A stretch of DNA of 64,000 nt from Trifolium pratense (taxonomy: Eukaryota; Streptophyta; Magnoliopsida; Fabales; Fabaceae). The stretch covers positions 27,652,001-27,716,000 of the forward strand of contig NC_060060.1 in assembly GCF_020283565.1 (NCBI RefSeq). Direction: 5' to 3'. Below, one piece after another: positions 43,562 to 54,935 of the stretch. The notes under the pieces are model-generated. The model worked only from the letters and a program-made list of their open reading frames with translations. It ran no database searches and had not been told where the DNA came from. Each line of letters opens with the position of its first letter. Position 1 is the stretch's first letter. A program made the position numbers and the translations under genes.

Positions 43562-43812
43562 TTTGTGAGTGAGTGATTAATTTTTGAGTGAGAATGGTTG
43601 TGTTAATAAATGGTTTGAGAAATGAAATGAAAAGGAAAGGAGGGAGATATTTAAATTGATGGGAGAGAATGGAATGTGAGATTTTAATTTTAGCGAGGAA
43701 ATAAATTACTCACTCCGATTTTATTATAAGAAAAAATTTACTTTTTAGATAAATTAAAAGTTTAATGTATCTAATCTTGATTGTAGTCTAAATAGATCAA
43801 ACTTCAAATGTA
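43562..43812 (-). promoter_or_regulatory. Upstream region of the BPS1-like gene
   Basis: This short upstream stretch holds a half Stowaway-like sequence (TACTCACTCCGATTTTATTATAAG near 43707) and is then cut by the Stowaway element at 43813. The promoter is thus probably within a few hundred bases. Confidence 0.4.
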
Positions 43813-44093
43813 CTCCCTCCGGACATAAATATAAGCAAAAAATAAATATTTACGCGGTATTTAAGAAATTTAGTTAAGTGTAGCTAATTTTCTTGATTTA
43901 ATGCAAAACATGAGTTAAGTTTACTATATTACCCATTTTGAAAAGTGTAAAGGTGAAATAAATGGCTAAAATAAAATAGAATTAAATAAGGGTATATTAT
44001 GAATAATAGTATTAATTAGTTTAAAAATAGTTAACTTTTGCTTATAAAAGTGACCAAAATTTAAAGTGTTTTTTTGCTTATATTTGTGTCCGG
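43813..44093. mobile_element. Stowaway MITE (GGACATAAATATAAGC family)
   Basis: It begins CTCCCTCCGGACATAAATAT after TA (43811-43812) and ends ATATTTGTGTCCGG before TA (44094-44095). The right end lacks the outer six bases. A relative lies in opposite orientation at 58351. Confidence 0.8.
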
Positions 44094-44438
44094 TATCTAA
44101 AAATTGAATTTTTTTTATAATTAGGAGGAGAGAGGGTATAAAGAGAAGGGAAAAGGTGGAAAAGAATATTGAAGAAAGAGAGGAATAATATGTTAGAAGT
44201 TCTCACAGGTTTCTAAGGTTGTAAAAGATTATTGAGGGGAATGATGGGTGTTTCCTGCAGAGGGGAAAGGATGATTGGTAATATGCCATTTTCATTGATT
44301 TTATGGGCACCAAAGAGAGGTAAACAAATTAAAATTTAAAGGGAATATGAATTTTGAATAGTGAAAAGAAGAAAATATTGAAAATAAATGCACAAGTTTT
44401 TTTGTTTTTTGTTTCCAGTAAATATTAGTAATAATATA

Positions 44439-44604
44439 CTCCCTCCGATTTCGCTTACCAAAAAAAAAAATTCTTCCTCTGATTTCGTATATAAATTTTA
44501 ATTTTATTTTTTAAGTTTATTGAATAACTGATATATTAAATGTATAATATAAATTAGATATATCTAGTATTGAATAAAAAGTTTAAATATAAAACAAGAG
44601 GGAG
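44439..44604. mobile_element. Stowaway MITE, short
   Basis: It starts CTCCCTCCGATTTCG after TA (44437-44438) and ends ACAAGAGGGAG before TA (44605-44606). Length is 166 bp. Confidence 0.7.
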
Positions 44605-44606
44605 TA

Positions 44607-45019
44607 CTCTTTTAGTGGTTATCACTATTTTTTAAAGGAATCTCTTTATCACTTAAATCCTTTGTTGTTGGTTTTTTGGTAACTATTATTCCAATCCTTA
44701 TCTTATAAGATATAAAAAAGGTATCTTCATACGCAATTATGAAGAGTAATTTTTTTAAGATAATTAAGATTTATTTAAGAGGTTGACCTCTCATAACAAA
44801 TATTTTTTCATAGGCACTAGTCGGAGATCGAATACAAGACCATATAATTAAATGAACCAAACATCAAAACCACTTATACTATAATATCAAACCAAAATTA
44901 TAAAGAAAACAACCAAATGATTATTTGCCCTTAATTTTATCTTTTTTTATGTGAGTGTCAATTTTTAACAATGAACTACCTCCAATCTCCTCAAAAAAAC
45001 TTTTATATAAATTAGGAAA
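44607..45019. other. Spacer
   Basis: AT-rich. A tRNA-like or SINE-like word GGAGATCGAATACAAGACC near 44823 is too degenerate to call. Confidence 0.3.
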
Positions 45020-45184
45020 ATGCTAACTAGTGCCCCCGGGGCACTAGTTAAGAATACTAATTATAATAAAATTACATTGAAACTTGTGTAATCAATGTTT
45101 GTAAAGTATAAACAGTGTCATTTCTAATGCAAAAATTACTTTTTTTGTATCCTTAACTAGTGCCCCGAGGGCACTAGTTAGCAT
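45020..45184. mobile_element. Fold-back MITE with nested palindromic ends
   Basis: The arms ATGCTAACTAGTGCCCCCGG... and the inverse ATGCTAACTAGTGCCCTCGG... are about 34 bp. Each arm contains its own palindrome, ACTAGTGCCCC next to GGGGCACTAGT. The target duplication is not clear. A related half end lies near 48165-48188. Confidence 0.75.
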
Positions 45185-45636
45185 GACCCTATAAATTATT
45201 AAGGTCAAGAGCCCCATAGGGAGTGGGTGTGGTCGCAACTTAAGTAATTCCATTATCTATGATTTTGGGAGTTGGAAAAGCAAAGATGCTTCCACCGTTA
45301 TAGTCAATGTATTTGAATATATGTAATTCCAAATTCTAGTGTATAATCCAAATTAGAAGTGTCATATTATGATTGTATATTATCCATGGCTGTGACGAAA
45401 TAAACAAATAAAAAATATCCGTGCTATTTATTGAGTAGGCCTACTATACTACCCCATCAAAGAGACATATGTTGGAAGAAGAAAACGATTTTTAATTTGG
45501 TTCCATAATAAGTGTATCAATAAATTGAAACCAATTGAAACAACAACAAAATTAAAATTGAGAATGAGGTCGTAAGTCTTCTCAAAAGAGTTTTAAAGAT
45601 TATACACAACAATGTTGTGATTCTTAAGATTTACTT

Positions 45637-45781
45637 CTTCCAGTCCCTTATATAAGAAAACTTTTATTTTCTAGATATATAGAATGATTGATGTATCTAG
45701 TTCATTATTTAGACCAAATACATCAATCATTCTATGAAACTAAAAAGTGAAAATTTTCTTATATTAAGGACCGAAGGGAGT
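45637..45781. mobile_element. Stowaway-like MITE, left end decayed
   Basis: The two halves are inverted copies around ATGATTGATGTATCTAG and its inverse. The right end AAGGACCGAAGGGAG precedes TA. Confidence 0.6.
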
Positions 45782-45784
45782 ATA

Positions 45785-46061
45785 AATATTGTTATCTAAA
45801 AAATTGATAATGGTGTAGTTGTCATTTATATTTTATTATGTGTAATTATCCTGTATTTATTAATGAATAGTTATTAAAATTATGAACTTAACACATAAAT
45901 TAAACTAGTAAAACTTCAAATTAGAGAAAGAGAGAATGAGTAACATAACATCAACAATAGTAGTGGTTCAGTATTAAAGACCTACTCCATATATCGTAGC
46001 ATGCAAGACAAATGTCATTATAATGAGAAACAATTACAAGATAATGCCCATATATTATGGT
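45785..46061. other. Spacer
   Basis: AT-rich, nothing recognised. Confidence 0.3.
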
Positions 46062-46402
46062 CAGGAACGGATCCAGAAATTGATGAGACAGGGGCCGAAA
46101 AACGTAATATTAAATGTTAAATAAGTAAATGAATTCAGTAGAAAGATGATTAAGTAAAGTCTGACAAAAAAAATTCCTTCAAAAAATTGATAGTATAATT
46201 TTAAAAGTAGTACATTCCATTTTTATTTCTTTAATCATTGCCATAAAAACACTATTTAGCATGACCTTAAATATGACTAAAGAAGGGAGTATAATCCTTT
46301 TATCCAATATGACTACACATATATTATTAGTATTGTAAGACAATGAACAAGAGGGAGAGAGGAGCCCAAACCCCTGCTTGTCCCTGCCCAAGTCCGTCCC
46401 TG
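46062..46402. mobile_element. hAT-type non-autonomous element
   Basis: It begins CAGGAACGGATCCAG and ends AGTCCGTCCCTG (inverse CAGGGACGGACT). The 8-bp flanks are ATTATGGT and GTTATGGT, one mismatch apart. The interior is non-coding. Confidence 0.7.
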
Positions 46403-47439
46403 GTTATGGTCTCATAATAGAGTTTCCCTTTACCCCTTGAAATACCAATACAAGAATTCATAAGTCTCTTTCACGACTCTATTTTTAGACAGTCTCTTGA
46501 TCTCTCAATATCTCTATCTTTCTTTTGACAAGCAGAGAGTTACATATATGGTTATCCCACTTAACACCCTAAAGTGTGTTTCAAATCAATTGTTCTCCTT
46601 AGACTTACCTCAAAGAGATACCCTATGAGCCTTGTATAGACCTCTAAAACAAACCTCTAACTAACATAGAATAACATCGATACATTGATTTAATTGTCAA
46701 TCCAATACAAGATACATATTTACTTTTCTATATTTTTATCGAAACAATATCTTTTAATCACCATCTCAGTTGTAATAATAAAAATGTCCATTAATGTCAA
46801 CATCTTGAATCCTAAACATTTTTCAAATACTAATTTATGGTGGATATATTTATTTTTATTTTTTATGAAACATTGGAGGCACAGGAATAATATGATAACT
46901 ATGACATCTCAATTATATTAGCACCACATAATCATCATCTATTATTTACAACACCCAATAAATTTATTAAATAAAAAGATTATATTGATATGATAACTAT
47001 TTCAGTGGATAATGATTATGTTGATAGGATACATATTTTGACCAATGCATTAGGGGGGCTGGTGATTGTTCTAATTCTTGGAAATGAGATTGAATGAATA
47101 AATAAATAAATAAAAGATTCAATAAATAAAAATACCAAAAAGTGTAGTAGCTTCTTTGCACCCACTTGCTAAGAAAGTCAAGCAAAAGAAGTTATTTGAA
47201 TGATTGTTTTTTTATTTGACAAAATTTGAATGATTGTTAATGATTTCTCTTCTCTTATTTTTCTTCTGGTCTCAAGAAGTCTCAAGAGATGGTTAGAAAC
47301 CAAATCGTACGGAATGAAGTATCAAAGTATAGCAACTGAGAAGAGCTTGACATCCACTCATTGTAAGACCATGCAATCATCATCAATAATGAGATTCTTT
47401 CCCTTTCCATTAATTTGAAGAAATTAAAATCAGAAATAT
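46403..47439. other. Intergenic spacer
   Basis: I see no gene. A short (AATA)n run lies at 47095-47110. Confidence 0.35.
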
Positions 47440-48010
47440 TAATTAGGTATGGCGGAGTGGAGACGGATTTTGCCTTCCAAAAACTCAAACCTATAAAGTT
47501 CAGGTATCCTCATACATACCTGTCCCAATTCTCAACGGGGATCAAAACTAGAACCTCAAACCCATATCCCACGGGGTTCAGGTTGGAATTCGGGTATCTT
47601 TATTTCGCCCTACCTCCATATGAACTTATCCCTCCGCCACGACACCAAAAAAATCGGGTCGAACTCCTAAAATTGTGTTTTGGCTTCTTTCTTTTTTTTT
47701 TTATTAAAAAAAGGGTTAAAAGTGAAAAACTATTTTGTTTCAACAATATTTATACAAATAAAATAAATAGAAAAAACAAATTGTTTAATACTCAACTTAA
47801 ACATATGAATGTAATATAGAGTTTTTTTTAACAGTTTCTAATTTATGAGCGATCAAATATAATTGGACATGAATGGGGCTGGTTCCGGGTGAGTATCAAT
47901 ATCCTCATTACCCGCCCCACCACCGTATTTTAAAATCGGGGAAACTCAAACCCAGTCAACTCGGGTTTTCCCCATCAAAATCGGGGTGGGACGGATGGGT
48001 AGCCGCATGT
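47440..48010. mobile_element. Diverged element with GGGTAT/ATACCC phrases
   Basis: The ends (GGGTATGGCGGAGTGG-type on the left, GGGGTGGGACGGATGGGTAG on the right) and inner CGGGGAAACTCAAACCC and AACGGGGATCAAAACTAG phrases resemble the composite element at 37.3-38.8 kb. Boundaries are not defined. Confidence 0.4.
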
Positions 48011-50027
48011 ATGAGTTTTTTATTAGTCATTTTGGTCTTTAAATACATTTTTAGGTGATTATTTAGTCTTTAAATGTATTTTTTGTTAGTCAATTTGATT
48101 TATATAACGGTGTAAAAGAATATATATATATAATGCCCCCACTACTTACAATGTCTGTGTCCGTCCCCGATAGGGACACTAGTTAGCAAAACTCAAATAT
48201 TAAATAGTAAGTTTTTATAATAATATGTGAATTCAAGGGAACCAATGCGCGAATTTCTTCGCAAAACTTGGAAAGCCTCCTCCAATGCCAGCTTGTCTAT
48301 TCATGCTACTGCTCCAAAAGGTATTCCAAATCTTCTCATAAGTGACACTGTAGGAACATTTTTCCTTAGAGATTAGGGTTTTTTTCCTTGTCTTTTTAGC
48401 TTTGTAACCAAAAATTGTATTAAAAATTAAAATATTTAACTTTTTAATAAACAATTTCTTTAAATTGAATTTTTAAAAAGTGCCATGGAAGCCTTCATTA
48501 TCAAGATCCAATTAAAATAGGGTGAACATTTGCATAGTTAGAGTATAGGATACTATTATATATAGCATTTGCTTAATCAATATTTTGGTCCCTTAAAGAA
48601 TTTTTTATTTTTTTTGGTGAATGATTTTCTTTTTATTTTACATCGGTCTCGTAATAAATAAATATTCCGATTTGGTCCCTTAAAGATATCTCTATTTGTC
48701 ACATTGGTCTCATTTGTTAGTTTTTTCTAAAAAAAAAAAACCGTTAACTATAGAAACCTAGAAAATTTCAATTCTTTTATCATCTTTATCACTAAAAATC
48801 ACATTTTCCCTTTGAATGTTTTAGAAATCATGATTTAGAATGTTGTGAGGGGTATGTTAGATATTTGCTGTCGAGAGTTGTGTGGGTGTATTGGGATTGT
48901 GGGGCGGTTGAATATAGTCTATGTGTTATAACAATTTTTACATAATGTTATTTTTTTATGTTGTCATTAGAAAATAATCGTAGTTCTTTCTCGGATTTGA
49001 AGTTTTCACGTTATATTATCGTATTTTTATCAGAGGCGGCCCTGAGCAAGGGCAAGACAGTCCTTTGCCTAGGGCCTGAAAAATAAGGGGGTCTCAAAAT
49101 CGGTTTGTTACATGTTTATAAAATATTTGTTAGGTATGTTTAAGTATAAGTTAATAGTATAAAATGACACAATTTGGTTTATAGCTATTAATTTTGTCAT
49201 TTGTGTGAAATAATGAAACATTTTGTCTTTTGAAGAATAAAAAAGATAAAATCTTATTAATTTTAATAAAGTTTTTTATCTTCTTAAGGCTTCAATTTTA
49301 GTTTGTCTTGGGTCTCGAAATACGTCAGGTCGGCTTTTTTTTTTTTTTTTCTATGTTTAATTTTCCCAATAGTTATAATATATTTTTTGTCTCAATCCTC
49401 TTCTCGTTCTCTGGTAAAATAGATTCTAGTATATATAAATATAATCTAACAAAAAATTATTTCAGTTGAAATTTAAATTTGTATTCTTCTAAATAATTAT
49501 TTCGTTTGCGAAAGCTCGTTAACTGTTCTATTCCTATTGTTTTCCAACATCTTATTTTTAATAATAAAAAGACATTTTATTTTGTTTACAATGGGGCAGA
49601 AGATCGAACCTAAAATTTCATGTATATTACTCAAATATTTTAACATTAAACCAAATTTAGTAATTTTATTTTCCAACATCTTTAAAAGACCTATATGTTC
49701 AACTTAGCTACTAACTAGGTATCAAAATCCTAACCCACTTCCGAATTCAATTCCCAGGGCCAAGCAAGTCTGAGTAGTTGTATTTTTACGAATTGGTTTA
49801 TGATAAAATTGAGATTTTTAGGGGTTAATTAAAGACAAAATTGAGATTTTTTTACTGAACTATTTATATATAATACCATTTATTGTAAAATTTTGTCCAA
49901 ACTCTATCATTCTTCGGACTCCTTCACTGTCCACTATTGCTACCTTTTAATCCTTTTTCGCGTCCCCTAAGAAATGAGGGGTTTCTCGATGTCAAAAAAA
50001 AAGGAGGGGTTTCTACAACTATTTTTT
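48011..50027. other. Repeat remnants without genes
   Basis: At 48570-48740 there is one arm of a GGTCCCTTAAAG-type element. At about 49026-49340 a hAT-style start (CAGAGGCGGCCCTGAGC) is followed by TTGTCTTGGGTCTCGAAATAC, possibly the far end. A phrase GAAGATCGAACCTAAAATTTC near 49600 recalls a SINE B-box. No coding region recognised. Confidence 0.4.
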
Positions 50028-50041
50028 TTTTTACAAAGGGT

Positions 50042-50243
50042 TTTTTTTTAGTTACCATGATATTGGTACGAAGTTTCCAACGCCGTAAGCGATCACTAAT
50101 CTCCGTCAGGGAACCTGTGGGGCACACAAGGTGGGTTCTCCCCTCCCAACCGAATTTTCTCCATACGCATGAGCCAGGAATCAAACCTCTGACCACATGC
50201 TTAAGGGGATCAAGACCCTTACCACTTGGACCAATTTAATGTT
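50042..50243 (-). mobile_element. tRNA-derived SINE, minus strand
   Basis: On the minus strand the element starts near 50243 with an A-box-like TTGGTCCAAGTGGTAAGG. A B-box GGTTTGATTCC follows about 50 bases later, and the element ends in an A-run (plus-strand T-run 50041-50049). Flanking copies of TTTTTACAAAGGGT and TTTTTACAAATGGT (50028-50041 and 50246-50259) form an imperfect target duplication. Confidence 0.7.
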
Positions 50244-50259
50244 GTTTTTTACAAATGGT

Positions 50260-52064
50260 TTCTATAACTATATAGAAAGAGATTTTCGAAGAAAGCTTAA
50301 ACCATAATAACTAAGCATTTATACAGTAATCCATGAAATGTCAGTGCTACCACGCTTTATAAAGGGGTATATTTGAGGAATCATTTTATGTGGTGGGTGT
50401 GTTGCAACCTTCCTCTTTCATGATTGTGATTTTGATATGCCAAATTACCTTCAAGGCAGAAGGAGTAATGATACATGTCCAAATTTTTGTACACAACAAA
50501 ATCGAATAAATTAGAATTGTAATTGATTACTTTATACAAGCCACGATAATAATTTTCAGTGGGTCATATTACCTTTAATGATAAGCCATAGTAAAGTCGA
50601 TCACCAATTGTTCATAAGATCAAAATCAACCGATAACACGGATAGATTGAACATATGTATGATTTTCGAAAATAGTCGAGACTAAAAATTTGAATTTAAA
50701 AAAAAAAAAACAATTTTGTGTCAGAAATATATAAAAATAATTAGTCTTCAAAATATTTTAAGATGGTGCTTTGAACACTCTCTTTCCAATATTCACTCTA
50801 TTTTTAGAGCATCTCTAACGCAATATTGTTCCTTATTTTGAGCTTGCTACTAAGTGCCTATGTTGTATAGTTGTGGGGCACCTATGAAGGTTTTATATTA
50901 GCCCATAGTACTTGGTTAATATATAATAGTCGTGGAGCTTCAAATGGATTCCTTAATTGTGGTTCAGGGTCTTCGTGTGCAACTAAAGGAAAGGTCAGGG
51001 CTAGGCTTGGAAGATCCGGCATATTCATCGAAATAATAAAGTAGTTCCCCGAAAACACCAATTAACATGACCTTGCTATATTTACATTTACGGTGAAACG
51101 AATGGCGTTGTCGATAGATTGGTATATTATGAGGTGTGTCACATAATGTGTTTTTTTTTTTAATCATGGACTAAACCCTCGGTCGTGTTACTTCTGTTCT
51201 GTACAATTGTTCTTTTTGAACTCTTGCTCCTCTTATTAACGAATTTGGGTTGTGAGAACTGTTATTTTAGATTTTTTATTTCAATTTCATGAATTGTGAG
51301 ATCGACTTGTGTTGGAAATAATATAAAATCATTGATGTGACTCTATTCTAACAGTTTAAAGATAATCGGTTATTTGACAAATTGTTCTGCTAGTACAATT
51401 TTAGAGATTGAAAAGATGATTAATACCTTTAGGTCAGAAGAAGTTTATCAACAATATTTGAAGAATCACTTATATGAAATTAAGACTCAAAATGTCTCTA
51501 TAGTTCACTATGTGAATAAGTGACAATCGACCATACCACACCATCACCATTATTCACCAAAGGCCAACAATGGTTGTGACTGATCAGTGATCTGAATTTG
51601 GGCTTGAAACTTTGTGGAGAATATGCATTTGATAGTGACAGTCCAGCTTATCTTGATAAGGACAGGGCCCAACAACTAATGGACAATCCACCTTTCGTTT
51701 ATTTATAACATAACATGGTTTCTGTGCTTTTACATGAGTAAAGACAATTTCTATAAGATAATTGTACTTGAATATTTTTGTAATGACATAAGCACATAGT
51801 CGTGTGTAGTATACATAATGCATAGTGCATGTATCCACCACACAACACAAAATGCAGTTCAAATGTTTTGGAGAAGGGGATATTAGGATTCACATTAGTC
51901 CTGTTTTTAGTGTGTATGATGTATCTTTCTTAGCCGACAGTACTACGGCCTAGTGAAAGGGACTTCCATATATTTTTCAACCAAAATCTTTTTAGAAAAG
52001 TGGAGTCAAAGATTCACTTTTTTTTTTTCTTTTTCATTTTACAATTTAGTGTGTATCATTGCAG
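50260..52064. other. Intergenic region, no intact gene
   Basis: I see only short chance frames. The stretch from about 51300 to 51520 has a coding-like look (GAAAAGATGATTAATACC...) but carries stops in all frames. Confidence 0.35.
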
Positions 52065-52523
52065 GATTATAACGCAAAGCTTTCTAATTTCGGGTTGGCA
52101 AAGGATGGTTCAACAGGTGACAAGCCACGTCTCTATCCAAGTAATGGGAACCTATGGATACGCAGCTCCTGAATATCTAGCCACAAGTATATTTGAGTTC
52201 ATGTTGCCGAACCATATATGTTTTTCGATTCGACTTTTATAATTTTTTTTAAGTTATTCTAGGTTCAGCTTAGTAGCATTTCGGTTAATAGCAAAAAAAT
52301 TATTGTTACCGTAGGTCATCTTACTACTAAGAGCGATGTTTATAGTTATGGAGTTGTCCTGCCGGAAATGTTATCTAGTAAAAGCGCATTTGACAAGAAT
52401 AGACCATTTGGACAACACAACTTGGTGGAATGGGCTAAACCGTATCTCGCTAACAAACGTATGGTTTTCAGTGTGTTAGATAGCCGACTCAGAGGACAGT
52501 ATTCATCAGAGCATCTCTACGAG
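52065..52523 (+). pseudogene. Receptor-like cytoplasmic kinase (RLCK-VII/PBL-like), truncated
   Basis: Two exons of a kinase C-lobe remain. Exon 52065-52186 encodes DYNAKLSNFGLAKDGSTGDK (the activation-loop start, with DFG changed to NFG) and then, after a 2-base deletion, SHVSIQVMGTYGYAAPEYLA. Exon 52315-52523 encodes HLTTKSDVYSYGVVLPEM and NLVEWAKPYLANK. In functional PBL kinases these segments read DFG, RVMGTYGYAAPEY and SDVYSFGVVLLE. The whole N-lobe, the catalytic loop and the last exon are absent. Loss of the DFG aspartate and the frameshift show that it is dead. Flanking splice sites are intact, so it derives from genomic DNA rather than cDNA. Confidence 0.88.
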
Positions 52524-53594
52524 GTTAAAAAAAGCTTTTTGTTTCATTGGCGGGTGCATGCAGGAGCAAGTTTTCGTAAAGTTGTGTACAACTTGATAAC
52601 ATTGATTAATGGAGTGATGTCATTGGACCATGACAAAAACTTAGAATTCATTATGTGTACACCTTTGGAATAGAAATTTTATGGTATGAATCATAATATG
52701 TATTTTCCTTTCAGATTTATAATTTTTTAATATTTAATCAAATCGTGAATGTGATAGAAAATGTACCTCAAGCCTTATAAGTATTCAATCTTAAGTTTGT
52801 TAAAGGTGTACATAAATGAGCTTGAGAAAGTAACCAAATCAAGCATGCTAAGTCACCAATCGAACCTATGATGTTTTCATGTCATTGTGCAACCAAATTT
52901 GCTTCTTTGGCTAATGAAATCACAAACAATAATTTATTCTTATTTTTTCACACAAGTTATGCTAAAAACACTACTCATCAGCTTTTAGTGTGAAGGAGCT
53001 GTTTTTTGGATTCTGATGGGCCGATTACTTTTGATTCGAGATCGGGAGTTAGTGTCTAGCTAGTGGCAACTTTGGGGCTGGGTTGGTGTCTTTGGTGGTC
53101 TGAAATCTGGGGGTGTTTTCTGATTAGGAGGTGGACCTTTATTAGGTGTTGTTTGTTTTGGTGTTTATTTTGGCGTTCTGCATATATACGGCACCCTGTT
53201 ATGTAGTTATTTTTTTACCGGTCTCTGTTCGTCTTGTGCAGAGATCTGGATAATAATATATTCGATGTTAAAAAAAAATACAATAACAAGAGCGTTAAAG
53301 GAATTTAAAGTGAGAAAAATTGACACCATTAACCAAGCATCTTCTATTAGCTTCTATGATCAATGGTGGTGGTGGTTTTTGGCTTAAAAATGTATTAGAG
53401 TGTGTTTTTCTTTGTTTGTGTGTCTGAGAAAATGAAATAGATTAGTGTGTTTGTGGTTTTAGTAGTCCTTTATGACAATTTCCAACTAAGCACTTCACTT
53501 ATCGAATATCATGCGGTTGTTTAGTGCTGTCAACAAGTTCTTATGAAGTTGTTATCTATCTATAGAAAAATATTCGAAATAATATATCATATGT
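52524..53594. other. Spacer with a GC-richer block
   Basis: The block at about 52990-53270 is less AT-rich and ends in an A-run (GATGTTAAAAAAAAATAC), so it may be the 3' tail of a LINE. I could not identify coding sequence or a target duplication. Confidence 0.35.
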
Positions 53595-53659
53595 GGATCC
53601 GTGGCGCAATGGTAACGCGTTTGACTCCAGATCAAAAGGTTGCGTTCACGTCGGTTGCA
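53595..53659 (+). pseudogene. tRNA-Trp(CCA) pseudogene
   Basis: GGATCCGTGGCGCAATGGTA starts a sequence matching plant tRNA-Trp: acceptor and D arms with the A-box TGGCGCAATGG, and an anticodon loop with CCA at 53627-53629. Then comes GGTTGCG followed directly by TTCACGTCGG. The seven bases TGTTCGA of the T-arm/B-box are missing and the 3' acceptor strand is altered (CGGTTGCA for CGGGTTCA). It cannot fold a T-arm. Confidence 0.88.
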
Positions 53660-54935
53660 ATTCCTACAATCCGCACTAAATTTTTTATTTCTTCATTTTA
53701 TTCCCTCTCTAGTGAGATTGGTTTTTACCATTTACAACCGAAGGCCCGGTTTGTCATTGGGCTTAGTTATATTTGTTTAAGAGAAAGGTTATAGAATAAT
53801 TCAATAATTCTGGACAAATAATAATAATAATTCAATAGTAAATATTTGAGAATTACCTTTTTGTCACCCTACTGATTCTCGGGCGCGCCCTATGAAATTA
53901 TCAGAGTACCCCTGTTCGCTACTTAGGTCACGGAATCGTAACCGGAACATAGGTCATGGACGTGTTAAAAATTTCAGTTTTGTTACAAGTTGATGGTGCA
54001 CGCGCTACCAAACACCCTATGGCGTTTTGTCGTCCATGACATAAGTAGCGGTCTAGTGTTTGCCAATCAATGTATATAACATAAAACGCAAATAAAGAAT
54101 ACAAATCATAATATTATTACATTACAATTCATGAGATACATTCATATTATAACATTACATTTGTAAGAAATACAAAAAAAAAAAAAAAAAAACCGATTAA
54201 TCATAATGATCCGTGGCCAACTCTACTGTATCCCTCTCCTCTTCCTCCAGATTTTTATCCTCATCCTCCTTCATATTTTCATCCTTCTCCCCATTCCCAT
54301 TTTGAGGTACAAATGAAAGAGAATAAAAGGGTTGAAGGGATCCCTTCCGATTAATCATAATGATCCTAAGAGGTCTCAAAAAGTCACTCGTCGATTAACA
54401 TAATGATCTCAATCGCCGTCATCAAAGAACATGCATGCATGCGTAAGATCATTGAGGTTGTTAACGCCTAAAAACAACAAAACTACAACTAGACAAACAA
54501 AATTTAAGAGAACAAATGGTCGAAGAAAGAAGAAATGAGAATGTGAGAAAATGAAAAGGAAGGGCTTCAATTTATAGGATTTTGGCCTGAATTTCATTGG
54601 CCGGTCAAAGTAACAGCTGCATTGACTGCCAATCAATGGCCACCACTGTCCTTGACCATTGACTGCCACCAAAGACCACAAAAATTCTGACTACCGACCG
54701 CTCCCCTACCTAAGTCGCGACTGTACTGCGTAGGGTGTCCGTGACCTAAGTCGTAGACTGGCTGACGTATATAACAAGGCCACCACCTTCTTCCCCTTCA
54801 TTATGTTAGTTTCAAAACAAATAAAACCCTACAAAATCGTCCCAAAACCTCAAAACACAAAAACAAGTCCAAATTCAACGATTTTTTCGCCATTCTACTC
54901 GGAATCAAGTCGAAAACAACTTCAATCATCATCCA

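Noticed and set aside
44815..44890. SINE-like phrase GGAGATCGAATACAAGACC
   Set aside because: No matching A-box, tail or target duplication; too degenerate to call.
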